Shown here one piece after another: positions 18,048 to 25,799 of a DNA stretch of 64,000 bases (the stretch's first letter is position 1; each line of letters opens with the position of its first letter). Origin of the DNA: Salinicoccus halitifaciens (lineage in GTDB: Bacteria > Bacillota > Bacilli > Staphylococcales > Salinicoccaceae); NCBI RefSeq assembly GCF_021026095.1, contig NZ_JAJNCU010000001.1:310001-374000 (forward strand). The letters run 5' to 3'. The notes under the pieces are model-generated. The model saw only the letters and a list, made by a program, of their open reading frames with translations, did not search any database and was not told the origin of the DNA. A program made the position numbers and the translations under genes.

Positions 18048-19245
18048 GGAATCTCTTGAGGAGATCGAACCGATCATCAAAGACAATAAAAGAATGGCAT
18101 ATAAGAACTTTTCAAAAGTGATGCAGGCTTTTCTGGATAATGAAGTGAGCGATACGGATTTCGCAGGCACGACCGGCTACGGCTACAATGACATCGGCCG
18201 TGACAAGCTTGAAGATATTTACCGGGATGTGTTCAGGGCGGAGGACGCGCTCGTCAGGAGCCAGATCATCTCCGGCACCCATGCGATCAGCCTCGTGCTG
18301 CTGTCGCTGCTCAGAAAAGGCGATGAACTCCTCTACATCACGGGGACACCTTACGATACGCTGGAGAAAGTCGTGGGCAGCAGCAAAGATGATATCGGCA
18401 GCCTTTATGATGAAGGCGTGTCATACAGGGAAGTGGAACTTAAGGACGGGACTTTTGATGCTGAAGGCATCATGGAGGCCATCAATGACAGGACCAGAGT
18501 GATCGGCATCCAGCGGTCGAGGGGCTATTCACTCAGGGCATCGACGACGATCGATGAAATTGAAGCGGTCTGCCGCACGATCAAAGAAAAGCATCCTGAA
18601 GTCATCATCTTCGTCGACAACTGCTATGGTGAATTCGTCGAAGAGCGTGAGCCTCTGGAAGCGGGGGCGGACATCATGGCCGGCAGCCTGATCAAGAACC
18701 CCGGCGGCGGCCTTGCCAAGATGGGCGGTTATATCGCAGGCCGGGCTGACCTTGTGGAAAGGGTGAGCTACCGTTTGACGGTGCCCGGCATCGGGAAAGA
18801 GATGGGGGCAAGCCTGAATGTGCTCACCGATATGTTCCAGGGGTTTTATATGGCACCCCATGCTGTTGCAGAGAGCCTGAACGGTGCGGTGCTGACGAGC
18901 CATGTGCTCGGCAGGATCGGCATGGAGACGGACCCGAAACCCGCAGATAAAAGGACGGATCTGATCCAGACGGTCAGTTTCAACACTGAAGACGAGATGA
19001 TCAAATTCGTCCAGATGATACAGAAGGCGAGTCCGGTGAATGCCAAGTTCATGCCGATACCCGACCTGATCCCCGGGTACCAGAATCCGGTCATCATGGC
19101 AGCAGGCACATTCGTGCAGGGTGCATCCCTTGAACTGAGTGCAGACGGTCCGATCAGGCCGCCCTACACCGTCTATGTACAGGGCGGGCTTGTCATGGAA
19201 CACGTCATCTATGCGCTGCATATGGCTTTGAAAGAATTAATCTGA
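18016..19245 (+). CDS. YnbB-like PLP enzyme (methionine gamma-lyase / aluminium resistance family)
   Basis: Pyridoxal-phosphate fold-type I protein of 409 aa, the family annotated as aluminium-resistance protein or methionine gamma-lyase-like. The PLP-binding core includes SGTHAISLVLLSLLRKGDEL, the VFVDNCYGEF segment with the cofactor Asp, and the Schiff-base Lys in AGSLIKNPGGGLAK. It starts inside hflX at GTG 18016 with AAGGA upstream. In Bacillus and Staphylococcus ynbB is followed by glnRA; here selO follows instead. The physiological substrate of the family is not established. Confidence 0.88.
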   Translation: MTTLAVQNLIEESLEEIEPIIKDNKRMAYKNFSKVMQAFLDNEVSDTDFAGTTGYGYNDIGRDKLEDIYRDVFRAEDALVRSQIISGTHAISLVLLSLLRKGDELLYITGTPYDTLEKVVGSSKDDIGSLYDEGVSYREVELKDGTFDAEGIMEAINDRTRVIGIQRSRGYSLRASTTIDEIEAVCRTIKEKHPEVIIFVDNCYGEFVEEREPLEAGADIMAGSLIKNPGGGLAKMGGYIAGRADLVERVSYRLTVPGIGKEMGASLNVLTDMFQGFYMAPHAVAESLNGAVLTSHVLGRIGMETDPKPADKRTDLIQTVSFNTEDEMIKFVQMIQKASPVNAKFMPIPDLIPGYQNPVIMAAGTFVQGASLELSADGPIRPPYTVYVQGGLVMEHVIYALHMALKELI

Positions 19246-19267
19246 ATTTCGATTGGAGATGGAGATA

Positions 19268-20710
19268 ATGACGTTCGGTTTCAATTTTGAAACGACTTAC
19301 AGGCAGCTGTCCCCGCACTTTTATACAGAGACAGAACCTGAAAAATCCAGCAGCCCGGAGATGCTGCTGTTCAACACCGGGCTTGCCCTGAGCCTCGGGT
19401 TGGAAGCATCGGCCCTCAATTCACCGGAAGGCGCGGAAGTGCTGTCCGGCAATAAGATCGTCGGGGAGACACCGATTGCCATGGCATATGCCGGACACCA
19501 GTTCGGAAGCTTCACACGGCTTGGCGACGGCCGGGCAGTGCTCCTCGGGGAGCATGTCCATGCAGGCCAGCGTTATGATATACAGCTGAAAGGCTCCGGA
19601 CGGACGAAATACTCCCGTTCCGGGGACGGCCGTGCACCGCTCGGACCGATGCTCCGGGAATATGTGGTGAGTGAAGCGATGCATGCACTCAGGATCCCGA
19701 CGACAAGAAGCCTTGCCGTCACCCTCACCGGGGACACCGTAAGACGGGAGACAATGCAGAAAAGCGCCGTTCTGACAAGGGTCGCAAGCAGCCATTTGAG
19801 GGCGGGCACTTTCCAGTATGCGATCATCGAAAGTGAAGAAGCTGCAAAAGAGCTTGCCGATTATGCAATAGAGCGTCATTATCCGGACTTTGCCGACAAG
19901 GAGAACAAATATGAGTTGTTTCTCGAGGCCGTCGTCCATGCCCAGAGCTACCTGATTGCGAAATGGCAGTCGATCGGCTTCATCCACGGTGTGATGAATA
20001 CGGATAATATGGCGATCAGCGGGGAGACGATCGATTACGGGCCATGTGCATTCATGGATTATTACGATCCGAAGACAGTATACAGCTCAATCGACGTCCA
20101 GGGCAGATACCAGTTCAGGAACCAGCCCGGCATTGCACAGTGGAATCTCGCCAAGTTCGCTGAAACGCTTCTGCCGCTGCTCAATGAAAATCAGGAGAAG
20201 GCGATCGAAATCGCCCAGGAGAAGCTCGATAACTACAAGGATCTGTACCAGGCGTACTGGCTGTCGGATATGGTCAATAAAATAGGCATACCGACGCCGG
20301 AGGAAAGCGATGTGGCGCTTGTACTCGACCTGCTTGAGATAATGGAAGAGGAGGCGCTGGATTATACCTCCACATTCAGGGCGCTGTCCCTTGGAAACAT
20401 CGAGAGCATCAAGGTGAAAGATGAGGAAAAGCTGAACGGATGGCTCAGCAGATGGAAATCGGCACTTGGTGAAAAAGACCAGTCCCTCGAGGATGCCCAT
20501 ATGCTGATGATCAACACCAACCCTGCAGTCATACCGCGCAACCATCTGGTGGAGGAAGCTTTGTTCTATGCCGAGAAGACCGATGACCTTTCCAAAGTCA
20601 AAAAGCTGGTGGAAGTGCTCGAGACACCATTCGATGATTCACATGATGAATATTATAAGCGGCCGCCGAATGAAGAAGAGATGATACGGAACACTTTCTG
20701 CGGCACATGA
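19268..20710 (+). CDS. selO: Protein adenylyltransferase SelO (YdiU family)
   Basis: Pseudokinase-fold enzyme that transfers AMP from ATP to Ser/Thr/Tyr of target proteins; the E. coli member acts on metabolic enzymes during oxidative stress. The 480-aa protein shows YAGHQFGSFTRLGDGRA, QLKGSGRTKYSRSGDGRA, HLRAGTFQYA and the metal/catalytic loop HGVMNTDNMAISGETIDYG. It ends in NTFCGT, keeping the conserved C-terminal Cys seen in the family. ATG 19268 is chosen with GGAG just upstream; a TTG at 19253 would add five residues. It sits 22 nt after ynbB, so it is probably in the hflX operon, and ends at a very strong hairpin. Confidence 0.93.
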   Translation: MTFGFNFETTYRQLSPHFYTETEPEKSSSPEMLLFNTGLALSLGLEASALNSPEGAEVLSGNKIVGETPIAMAYAGHQFGSFTRLGDGRAVLLGEHVHAGQRYDIQLKGSGRTKYSRSGDGRAPLGPMLREYVVSEAMHALRIPTTRSLAVTLTGDTVRRETMQKSAVLTRVASSHLRAGTFQYAIIESEEAAKELADYAIERHYPDFADKENKYELFLEAVVHAQSYLIAKWQSIGFIHGVMNTDNMAISGETIDYGPCAFMDYYDPKTVYSSIDVQGRYQFRNQPGIAQWNLAKFAETLLPLLNENQEKAIEIAQEKLDNYKDLYQAYWLSDMVNKIGIPTPEESDVALVLDLLEIMEEEALDYTSTFRALSLGNIESIKVKDEEKLNGWLSRWKSALGEKDQSLEDAHMLMINTNPAVIPRNHLVEEALFYAEKTDDLSKVKKLVEVLETPFDDSHDEYYKRPPNEEEMIRNTFCGT

Positions 20711-20712
20711 AT

Positions 20713-20757
20713 ATTGAAGACCGCATCTGCCTCAGCAGATGCGGTCTTCAATTTTTC
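20713..20757. terminator. Strong bidirectional terminator between selO and panE
   Basis: A perfect 18-bp stem (ATTGAAGACCGCATCTGC and its complement) with a 4-nt loop followed by TTTTT. It overlaps the stop codon of the convergent panE gene. Confidence 0.92.
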
Positions 20758-21623
20758 TCCCGGCCGATCGCGTATCCCTTAATCAGGGTATATGTCACAT
20801 CGAGGACGGGTGTCTCGAGGTGTCCCTTGTTGTCATGGAAATATTTTTGTATAAATTCATATTCTGTGGCGGTGTCGTTCATTACGTCATAATACATGCT
20901 TGTGCCCATATGGTCCGGATAGCTCCGGAACAACCGGATCGATTCATCAATGAAGTCATCGTTGATGATACGGGATTTTTGGTTGATCACGGCCTGGCCT
21001 TCCTTAAGCAGCGCTTCTGTCAGGGCGGTGATATCGGAATCCCGGAATATACGGGCGGTGTTGCGTGATAAGGCCGTGATGGTGTTGACCCCGAGATTGA
21101 TGAGCAGCTTTTCATACCGCAGCTTTTCAAATTCCGGGTCTTTATTGATTTCAAGAAGGATATTTTCATCCCGTTCAATATGTTCAATGAGACGGTCGAG
21201 ATGACGGCGGGGTGCATCTGCGATGATCAGCCGGCTGTCCCTGAAATGCTCGATATGATCCTCTTTCTTCTGGCCGCTGATATAGACGACCGCCGGGATG
21301 CTGTTTTGGAACCAGGTGTCATACCCCATGCCGTTCTGGCACAAAACGATTTCCGTCCCTTCGTGCGAGACGGCCGGGATGACCGGCTTCAAGTGTTCAA
21401 GTGCGGTCGCTTTTGAGGCGATGAAGATGATGTCATACCGCTTACCCCGGGCCCCGTCAATCGTTTGTACAGGGTGATTGTATGTAATATATTCCCCGTT
21501 TTCATAAATGGTGAAGCCGCTGCTTGCACGCCTCGAGTATAAATCGACATCGAAATCCGTCTTCTTCAGTTCCCTTGCAATGATGCTCCCGACGGCGCCA
21601 ATCCCTATGCAGGCGATTTTCAT
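20748..21623 (-). CDS. panE: 2-dehydropantoate 2-reductase (ketopantoate reductase)
   Basis: NADPH-dependent reduction of ketopantoate to pantoate, the second committed step of pantothenate synthesis. The 291-aa ApbA/PanE-type protein starts MKIACIGIGAVGS, a GxGxxG dinucleotide fold, and has KATALEHL with the Lys expected near the active site and KLLINLGVNTITAL in the C-terminal helical domain. GGAGGT lies upstream of the ATG. It is divergent from panBC with 76 nt between, so the three genes form a small pantothenate locus supplying steps 1 (panB), 2 (panE) and 4 (panC). Confidence 0.9.
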   Translation of the reverse strand: MKIACIGIGAVGSIIARELKKTDFDVDLYSRRASSGFTIYENGEYITYNHPVQTIDGARGKRYDIIFIASKATALEHLKPVIPAVSHEGTEIVLCQNGMGYDTWFQNSIPAVVYISGQKKEDHIEHFRDSRLIIADAPRRHLDRLIEHIERDENILLEINKDPEFEKLRYEKLLINLGVNTITALSRNTARIFRDSDITALTEALLKEGQAVINQKSRIINDDFIDESIRLFRSYPDHMGTSMYYDVMNDTATEYEFIQKYFHDNKGHLETPVLDVTYTLIKGYAIGREKN

Positions 21624-21699
21624 TCATAATACCTCCAATTGTAATGAGTATAATGTGGTAGAATAATTATAACTTAATGATCACTCAGGAGGGAAATTA

Positions 21700-22518
21700 A
21701 TGAAATCGACAATGGATTTTATTGAAATGAAAAAGAGCGGTGAAAAGATCACGATGCTCACCGCTTATGATTATCCGAGTGCACGGCAGGCGGAAGCCGC
21801 AGGCATCGATATGATCCTTGTGGGGGATTCGCTCGGCATGACGGTGCTCGGCTACGCCTCGACGGTGGAAGTGACGCTCGAGGACATGATCCATCATGCC
21901 AAAGCCGCAAGACGCGGGGCGCCGGATACATATATCGTGGTGGATATGCCGTTCGGCACGTACCATGTCAGCCATGAGGAAGCGGTGAGGAACGCCATCA
22001 TGCTGTATCAGGAAAGCGGTGCCAATGCCGTAAAAATCGAGGGTGCACACCTCAAGGAGTTCGTCCATCATCTGATCGATGCAGGCATACCGGTCGTCGG
22101 GCATCTCGGACTCACTCCTCAGGCCGTCGGCCTAACGGGCTTCAGGATGCAGGCATCCTCCAGGGAAGAGGCGGATGAACTCATCGAAACGCTTCAGAAC
22201 TTTGAAGCACTCGGTGTGGTGATGGCCGTGCTTGAAGCGATACCGTCAGATCTTGCTGAAAAGGCTGCCCGTGAGACCCAGATGCCTTTGATCGGCATCG
22301 GGGCGGGTGTCGGCACCGACGGACAGGTGCTCGTCTATCATGATGTGCTCAAATACGGCACAGGCAGGCCGCCGAGGTTTGTAAAACAGTACGGCGACTT
22401 CGACGAAGCAGGCAGCAAAGCCATCGGGGAATACATTACAGAAGTGAAGGATCAGAAATTCCCGGATGAGAACACTACTTATAAAAAGAAGGTATATGAG
22501 GATGAGAACAACGGGTAA
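21700..22518 (+). CDS. panB: 3-methyl-2-oxobutanoate hydroxymethyltransferase
   Basis: Makes ketopantoate from alpha-ketoisovalerate and 5,10-methylene-THF. The 272-aa TIM-barrel protein is normal in length. Signature segments: TAYDYPSARQAEAAGIDMIL, VGDSLGM (metal Asp), VDMPFGTY, AVKIEG, GHLGLTPQ and the IGIGAG loop. GGAGGG lies upstream of ATG 21700. It overlaps panC by 17 nt. Confidence 0.97.
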   Translation: MKSTMDFIEMKKSGEKITMLTAYDYPSARQAEAAGIDMILVGDSLGMTVLGYASTVEVTLEDMIHHAKAARRGAPDTYIVVDMPFGTYHVSHEEAVRNAIMLYQESGANAVKIEGAHLKEFVHHLIDAGIPVVGHLGLTPQAVGLTGFRMQASSREEADELIETLQNFEALGVVMAVLEAIPSDLAEKAARETQMPLIGIGAGVGTDGQVLVYHDVLKYGTGRPPRFVKQYGDFDEAGSKAIGEYITEVKDQKFPDENTTYKKKVYEDENNG

Positions 22519-23353
22519 AATCAAGGAAATCAGGGAGTATTTAAAAAATGCGGACACCGGGGGCGTCGCGCTCGTGCCCACGATGGGGGCACTGCACAGC
22601 GGACATATGAAACTGGTGCAAGAGGCGAAAAAACATGCCGAAACGATCGTCGTGAGCATCTTCGTCAACCCGCTCCAGTTCGGACCTGATGAAGATCTGG
22701 ACAACTATCCGAGGGATCTGGAAAGTGATCTTGAAATCTGCAGGGAAGCGGGAGTGGACTATGTCTTCCATCCGGAGACGGAGGAGATGTACCCGCGTGA
22801 ACTTGAACTCGACATTTCACTGAACAGCATGGCGGATGTGCTGGACGGCGTCAAACGCCCGGGCCATTTCGAGGGTGTCGTCACGGTCGTCAATAAACTC
22901 TTCAATATCATCGAGCCGGACTATGCGACGTTCGGTGAAAAGGACAGGCAGCAGCTGATGATCATCCAGCGGATGGTCGAAGACTTCAACCATGACATCG
23001 AGATTCTCCCGGTTGAAACGGAAAGGCATGAGAGCGGCCTCGCCAAAAGCAGCCGGAACATGAACTTGAGCGGACAGGAACTGTCGGAGGCCCCGCATGT
23101 CTATAAAAGCCTGAAGCTGGGTGAGGAACTCATCCAGTCCGGGGAGAGGGATCCAGCACTTGTCCTCGGGAAAATAAAAGATCACATCGGCCGGCATACC
23201 GGCGGGAGGATTGATGATGTGCAGATTTTCAGTCATCCGGATCTCAATCCTGTGACACGCATCGAATCGGATGTCATCATCTTCATCGCCGTACAATATG
23301 AAAAGGCGCGTCTGATCGACAACCTCCTGGTGAAGGTGGAGGGCCAGTCCTGA
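22502..23353 (+). CDS. panC: Pantothenate synthetase
   Basis: ATP-dependent ligation of pantoate with beta-alanine, 283 aa. The nucleotidyltransferase motifs are visible: PTMGALHSGHMKLV (HIGH-like), VSIFVNPLQFGPDEDL, GEKDRQQL and GLAKSSRNMNL (KMSKS-like). ATG 22502 is chosen because GAAGG lies 9 nt upstream; ATG 22496 is too close. The gene starts inside panB. No panD (aspartate decarboxylase for beta-alanine) follows, although staphylococci usually have panD here. Confidence 0.96.
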   Translation: MRTTGKIKEIREYLKNADTGGVALVPTMGALHSGHMKLVQEAKKHAETIVVSIFVNPLQFGPDEDLDNYPRDLESDLEICREAGVDYVFHPETEEMYPRELELDISLNSMADVLDGVKRPGHFEGVVTVVNKLFNIIEPDYATFGEKDRQQLMIIQRMVEDFNHDIEILPVETERHESGLAKSSRNMNLSGQELSEAPHVYKSLKLGEELIQSGERDPALVLGKIKDHIGRHTGGRIDDVQIFSHPDLNPVTRIESDVIIFIAVQYEKARLIDNLLVKVEGQS

Positions 23354-23435
23354 AGGCAGGATGATTGATTTCATCAAGGCACTGCCGATTGTCCGGCTCC
23401 AATAACCAAACTTTTGCACTGAAGCGGGTGAAGCC

Positions 23436-24428
23436 ATGTTAAAAAAACTGATATATCTGGCGGTGCTGACAGTGATCGCCTTCTTCGTGCATCCGGCAGC
23501 CGGGTCCTATGATTTCAGGAAGGGGCTGGACGGCGGCTATGCCATGGAATGGCTGAACATGTATGTACTGCCGAACTATGATACATCCAAAATAGAACAG
23601 GTCAACAGCGCACAGTCATATTCCGTCAGATATGAAATCGGCGGCACTTTCGCCATGGCACCCGGGGACACCAGGGTGGTCGGCAGTGAATACGGCGGTG
23701 AGTTCCATATCATCAACCAGAACGATATATTCCATATGCTGCTGGTGAATGACGGCAGGATTACCGGTGCGTATACGAACAATGATGAAGTCACGGTCGA
23801 TTCCATCAATATTCAGGGCATGGACCGTAAGAGGATACATGAAATCTACGGGGAGCCGGTGGGCACCGTGGACAAAGGTGAGAAACGCCTGATCGTGGAA
23901 AATGATGAATATGACGTTTTTGAAATCGATGACATCTACGTCTACTTCTTTTATGATCTGCATGAAGCAGACAAAGTGAACGGCCTGCTCATCGTGGCGC
24001 AGCCGGAGATGGAAAACGGCGGGCTGTACAATCATCCTTCCGCCGCTGATAATGAAGAGATGAAATTCCACCTGGTCAACGCCACACGCATCCAATACGG
24101 CGCCGGGGCGCTCGATCACCATGAGGGGGCGGCTGATGCTGCAGGCAGGCACAGCGAAGATATGGCGGACAATGATTATTTTTCCCATGATTCACCTGAC
24201 GGCGGCACTTTGAAGGACCGTATGGAGGAACAGGCGGTCCGGTTCAGGCTGGCCGGAGAAAATATCGCAATGGGCCATACTTCACCGATATTTTCTCACC
24301 ACAGTCTGATGAATTCAGAGGAGCATCGTGTGAATACGCTGAATGATGCCTACACCCACCTCGGCATCGGTGTGGATTACAACTCAGAAGATGTGCCGTA
24401 CTATACAGAGAATTATATAAAAAAATGA
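23436..24428 (+). CDS. CAP-domain protein with N-terminal CAP-associated domain (YlbC-like)
   Basis: Secreted or membrane-anchored 330-aa protein. An N-terminal hydrophobic segment (about 4-22, ending HPAAGS) acts as signal peptide or anchor. Residues about 60-190 match the repeat-like CAP-associated region (GxxxxxVxxxYGEPVG, EIDDIYVYFFYD), and residues about 205-325 form the CAP/SCP domain (NATRIQYGAGALDHH, AAGRHSEDMADNDYFSHDSPDG, GENIAMGH). The CAP His and Glu positions are present. Bacterial CAP proteins of this kind are extracytoplasmic with unclear activity. It stands alone between panBC and a terminator shared with lexA. Confidence 0.88.
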   Translation: MLKKLIYLAVLTVIAFFVHPAAGSYDFRKGLDGGYAMEWLNMYVLPNYDTSKIEQVNSAQSYSVRYEIGGTFAMAPGDTRVVGSEYGGEFHIINQNDIFHMLLVNDGRITGAYTNNDEVTVDSINIQGMDRKRIHEIYGEPVGTVDKGEKRLIVENDEYDVFEIDDIYVYFFYDLHEADKVNGLLIVAQPEMENGGLYNHPSAADNEEMKFHLVNATRIQYGAGALDHHEGAADAAGRHSEDMADNDYFSHDSPDGGTLKDRMEEQAVRFRLAGENIAMGHTSPIFSHHSLMNSEEHRVNTLNDAYTHLGIGVDYNSEDVPYYTENYIKK

Positions 24429-24464
24429 AATCCGCCGGGGACGCCCCCGGCGGATTTCATTTTT
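24424..24464. terminator. Bidirectional terminator between CAP gene and lexA
   Basis: A 15-bp GC-rich stem (TGAAATCCGCCGGGG and its complement) with a 4-nt loop is flanked by A-runs on the left and T-runs on the right. Confidence 0.92.
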
Positions 24465-24468
24465 GTGC

Positions 24469-25083
24469 CTAAAATTCCCTGAACAGACCGACGACTTTCC
24501 CGAGTACAGTGACGCTGTCGAGGTAGATCGGTTCAAGTGTATGATTCTCCGGCTGCAGACGGTAGTAGCCCTTCTCCTTGTAGAACCGTTTGACGGTCGC
24601 TTCATCATCTTCGGTCATCGCAACGATGATGTCACCATTATGGGCGATGTTCTGTTTGCGGACGATGACCCGGTCCCCGTCAAAGATGCCGGCTTCGATC
24701 ATACTGTCCCCGGCGACATTGAGGAGGAAGATTTCACTGTTATGGTTGGCCGTGAAATGTTCCGGCAAAGGGAAGTATTCATCCACATTTTCAACTGCCG
24801 TAATCGGCAGCCCGGCCGTGACCTTACCAAGGACAGGGACCTGGATCACTGGAGTATGAGCCTGGTTTTCCACCTGCACGACCTCGATGGCACGCGGTTT
24901 GGTGGGGTCCCGCCTGATATAGCCTTTATCTTCGAGTTTGGCCAGATGCCCGTGCACCGTTGAACTGGATTGCAGACCAACAGCATTTCCGATCTCCCTG
25001 ACACTCGGCGGATAGCCTTTATCCTGTACGGTTCTTTTTATAAATTGAAGAATCTGTTTCTGTCTGTCGCTTAATTCTTTCAT
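24469..25083 (-). CDS. lexA: SOS repressor LexA
   Basis: Transcriptional repressor and self-cleaving serine protease, 204 aa. Winged helix-turn-helix at about 25-60 ([20 protein letters not shown]). The cleavage site is A90-G91 in GKVTAGLPI, the catalytic dyad is S127 in AGDSMIEAG and K165 in EATVKRF. On RecA filament contact it cleaves itself and derepresses SOS genes. A promoter is readable on this strand: TTGTAA (25142-25137), 17 nt, TATCAT (25119-25114), with a LexA box overlapping the -35, so the gene should be autoregulated. Confidence 0.97.
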   Translation of the reverse strand: MKELSDRQKQILQFIKRTVQDKGYPPSVREIGNAVGLQSSSTVHGHLAKLEDKGYIRRDPTKPRAIEVVQVENQAHTPVIQVPVLGKVTAGLPITAVENVDEYFPLPEHFTANHNSEIFLLNVAGDSMIEAGIFDGDRVIVRKQNIAHNGDIIVAMTEDDEATVKRFYKEKGYYRLQPENHTLEPIYLDSVTVLGKVVGLFREF

Positions 25084-25113
25084 AATATGACCTCCAGCCC
25101 TTTATTTATAATA

Positions 25114-25142
25114 ATGATAACATATCCGGACATCTGTTACAA
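25114..25142 (-). promoter_or_regulatory. lexA promoter
   Basis: On the minus strand TTGTAA (25142-25137) and TATCAT (25119-25114) are separated by 17 nt and sit just upstream of lexA. The LexA box at 25140-25153 overlaps the -35. Confidence 0.7.
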
Positions 25143-25153
25143 ACGTTTGTTCG
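25140..25153. promoter_or_regulatory. LexA (SOS) box 1
   Basis: CAAACGTTTGTTCG fits the Gram-positive box CGAAC-N4-GTTCG with one mismatch. It overlaps the lexA -35. Confidence 0.85.
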
Positions 25154-25161
25154 CTAAAGGG

Positions 25162-25190
25162 TTGACCTAGAACGTCTGTTCTGTTACCAT
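25162..25190 (+). promoter_or_regulatory. sosA promoter
   Basis: TTGACC (25162-25167), 17-nt spacer, TACCAT (25185-25190). A LexA box occupies the spacer, giving direct repression. Confidence 0.75.
25169..25182. promoter_or_regulatory. LexA (SOS) box 2
   Basis: AGAACGTCTGTTCT keeps the GAAC-N4-GTTC core exactly and lies between the sosA -35 and -10. Confidence 0.88.
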
Positions 25191-25197
25191 GTGAATA

Positions 25198-25211
25198 CAA
25201 ACAGATGTTCG
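25198..25211. promoter_or_regulatory. LexA (SOS) box 3
   Basis: CAAACAGATGTTCG has one mismatch to CGAAC-N4-GTTCG and lies at the expected sosA transcription start, just before the ribosome binding site. Confidence 0.85.
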
Positions 25212-25225
25212 AGGAGGAGTTCGTA

Positions 25226-25480
25226 TTGACCAGTGAATTCAGAGGATTTGCCTTATTATTCGTTACAGTGGTGATGGTGGGCACGATATACATCTTCTTC
25301 AACGGTGAAGATGAGAACGCATATTCTGATAAATTATATACAAAAGAAGTGCACAATGAAATCATGGCAGTCGAACGGGATGCGAACACTCCGGATGAAA
25401 TCGATGGCCTTATGGAAGATGCGATGCTGACAGACGGCGATCATGAAGAGGATTTGAAGTCGGTCACCATGGTCGAGTAA
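25226..25480 (+). CDS. sosA: SosA-like SOS-induced membrane cell-division inhibitor
   Basis: 84-aa protein with one N-terminal membrane helix (about 7-25, FALLFVTVVMVGTIYIFF) and an acidic outside tail. Gene position (divergent from lexA, before ynzC and tkt), size and topology match staphylococcal SosA, which halts septum formation after DNA damage and is removed by proteolysis of its C-terminal part. The start is TTG 25226 with GAGGAGG 8 nt upstream; the ATG at 25205 lies within a LexA box and is unlikely. Three LexA boxes in the intergenic region predict SOS control. Sequence similarity of SosA proteins is low, so the call leans on context. Confidence 0.85.
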   Translation: MTSEFRGFALLFVTVVMVGTIYIFFNGEDENAYSDKLYTKEVHNEIMAVERDANTPDEIDGLMEDAMLTDGDHEEDLKSVTMVE

Positions 25481-25486
25481 ATATTT

Positions 25487-25517
25487 AAGTATGGGAATGG
25501 TCTCATACTTTTTTTTA
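25487..25517 (+). terminator. Rho-independent terminator after sosA
   Basis: AAGTATG / CATACTT stem (7 bp, 10-nt loop) followed by an unbroken T-run. Confidence 0.8.
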
Positions 25518-25549
25518 TGTTAAATTATATAAGAAAGGATTGAGGTCTA

Positions 25550-25786
25550 ATGCTCGAAAAAAGTAAACTTGACCGTATAAATGAACTTGCGAGAAAGAAG
25601 AAGGCCGGGAACCTGACTTCAAAAGAAGCGGCGGAGCAGAAAGAACTGCGCCAGGAATATTTGAAGGCATTCCGCCAATCATTCAAATCCCAGGTTGAAC
25701 ATACGAAAGTGATCGATCCGGAAGGCAGCGACGTCACTCCGGAAAAGCTGAAGACGATCCAGAAAGAGAAAAATATCAGAAAATAG
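25550..25786 (+). CDS. DUF896 (YnzC family) small protein
   Basis: 78-aa, highly charged helical protein of the DUF896/YnzC family, found next to lexA/sosA and tkt across Bacilli. The N-terminal two-helix hairpin (about 5-45, [20 protein letters not shown], then [20 protein letters not shown]) is the conserved part; the C-terminal tail is probably disordered. In B. subtilis ynzC belongs to the SOS-inducible yneA-yneB-ynzC operon. Here a terminator separates it from sosA, so SOS control would be by readthrough. The molecular function is unknown. Confidence 0.92.
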   Translation: MLEKSKLDRINELARKKKAGNLTSKEAAEQKELRQEYLKAFRQSFKSQVEHTKVIDPEGSDVTPEKLKTIQKEKNIRK

Positions 25787-25799
25787 AGGAGATTTTAAA

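Noticed and set aside
23361-23405. 14-codon frame MIDFIKALPIVRLQ after panC, considered as a panD remnant
   Set aside because: It does not resemble the PanD N-terminus or processing site, and such short frames are expected by chance.
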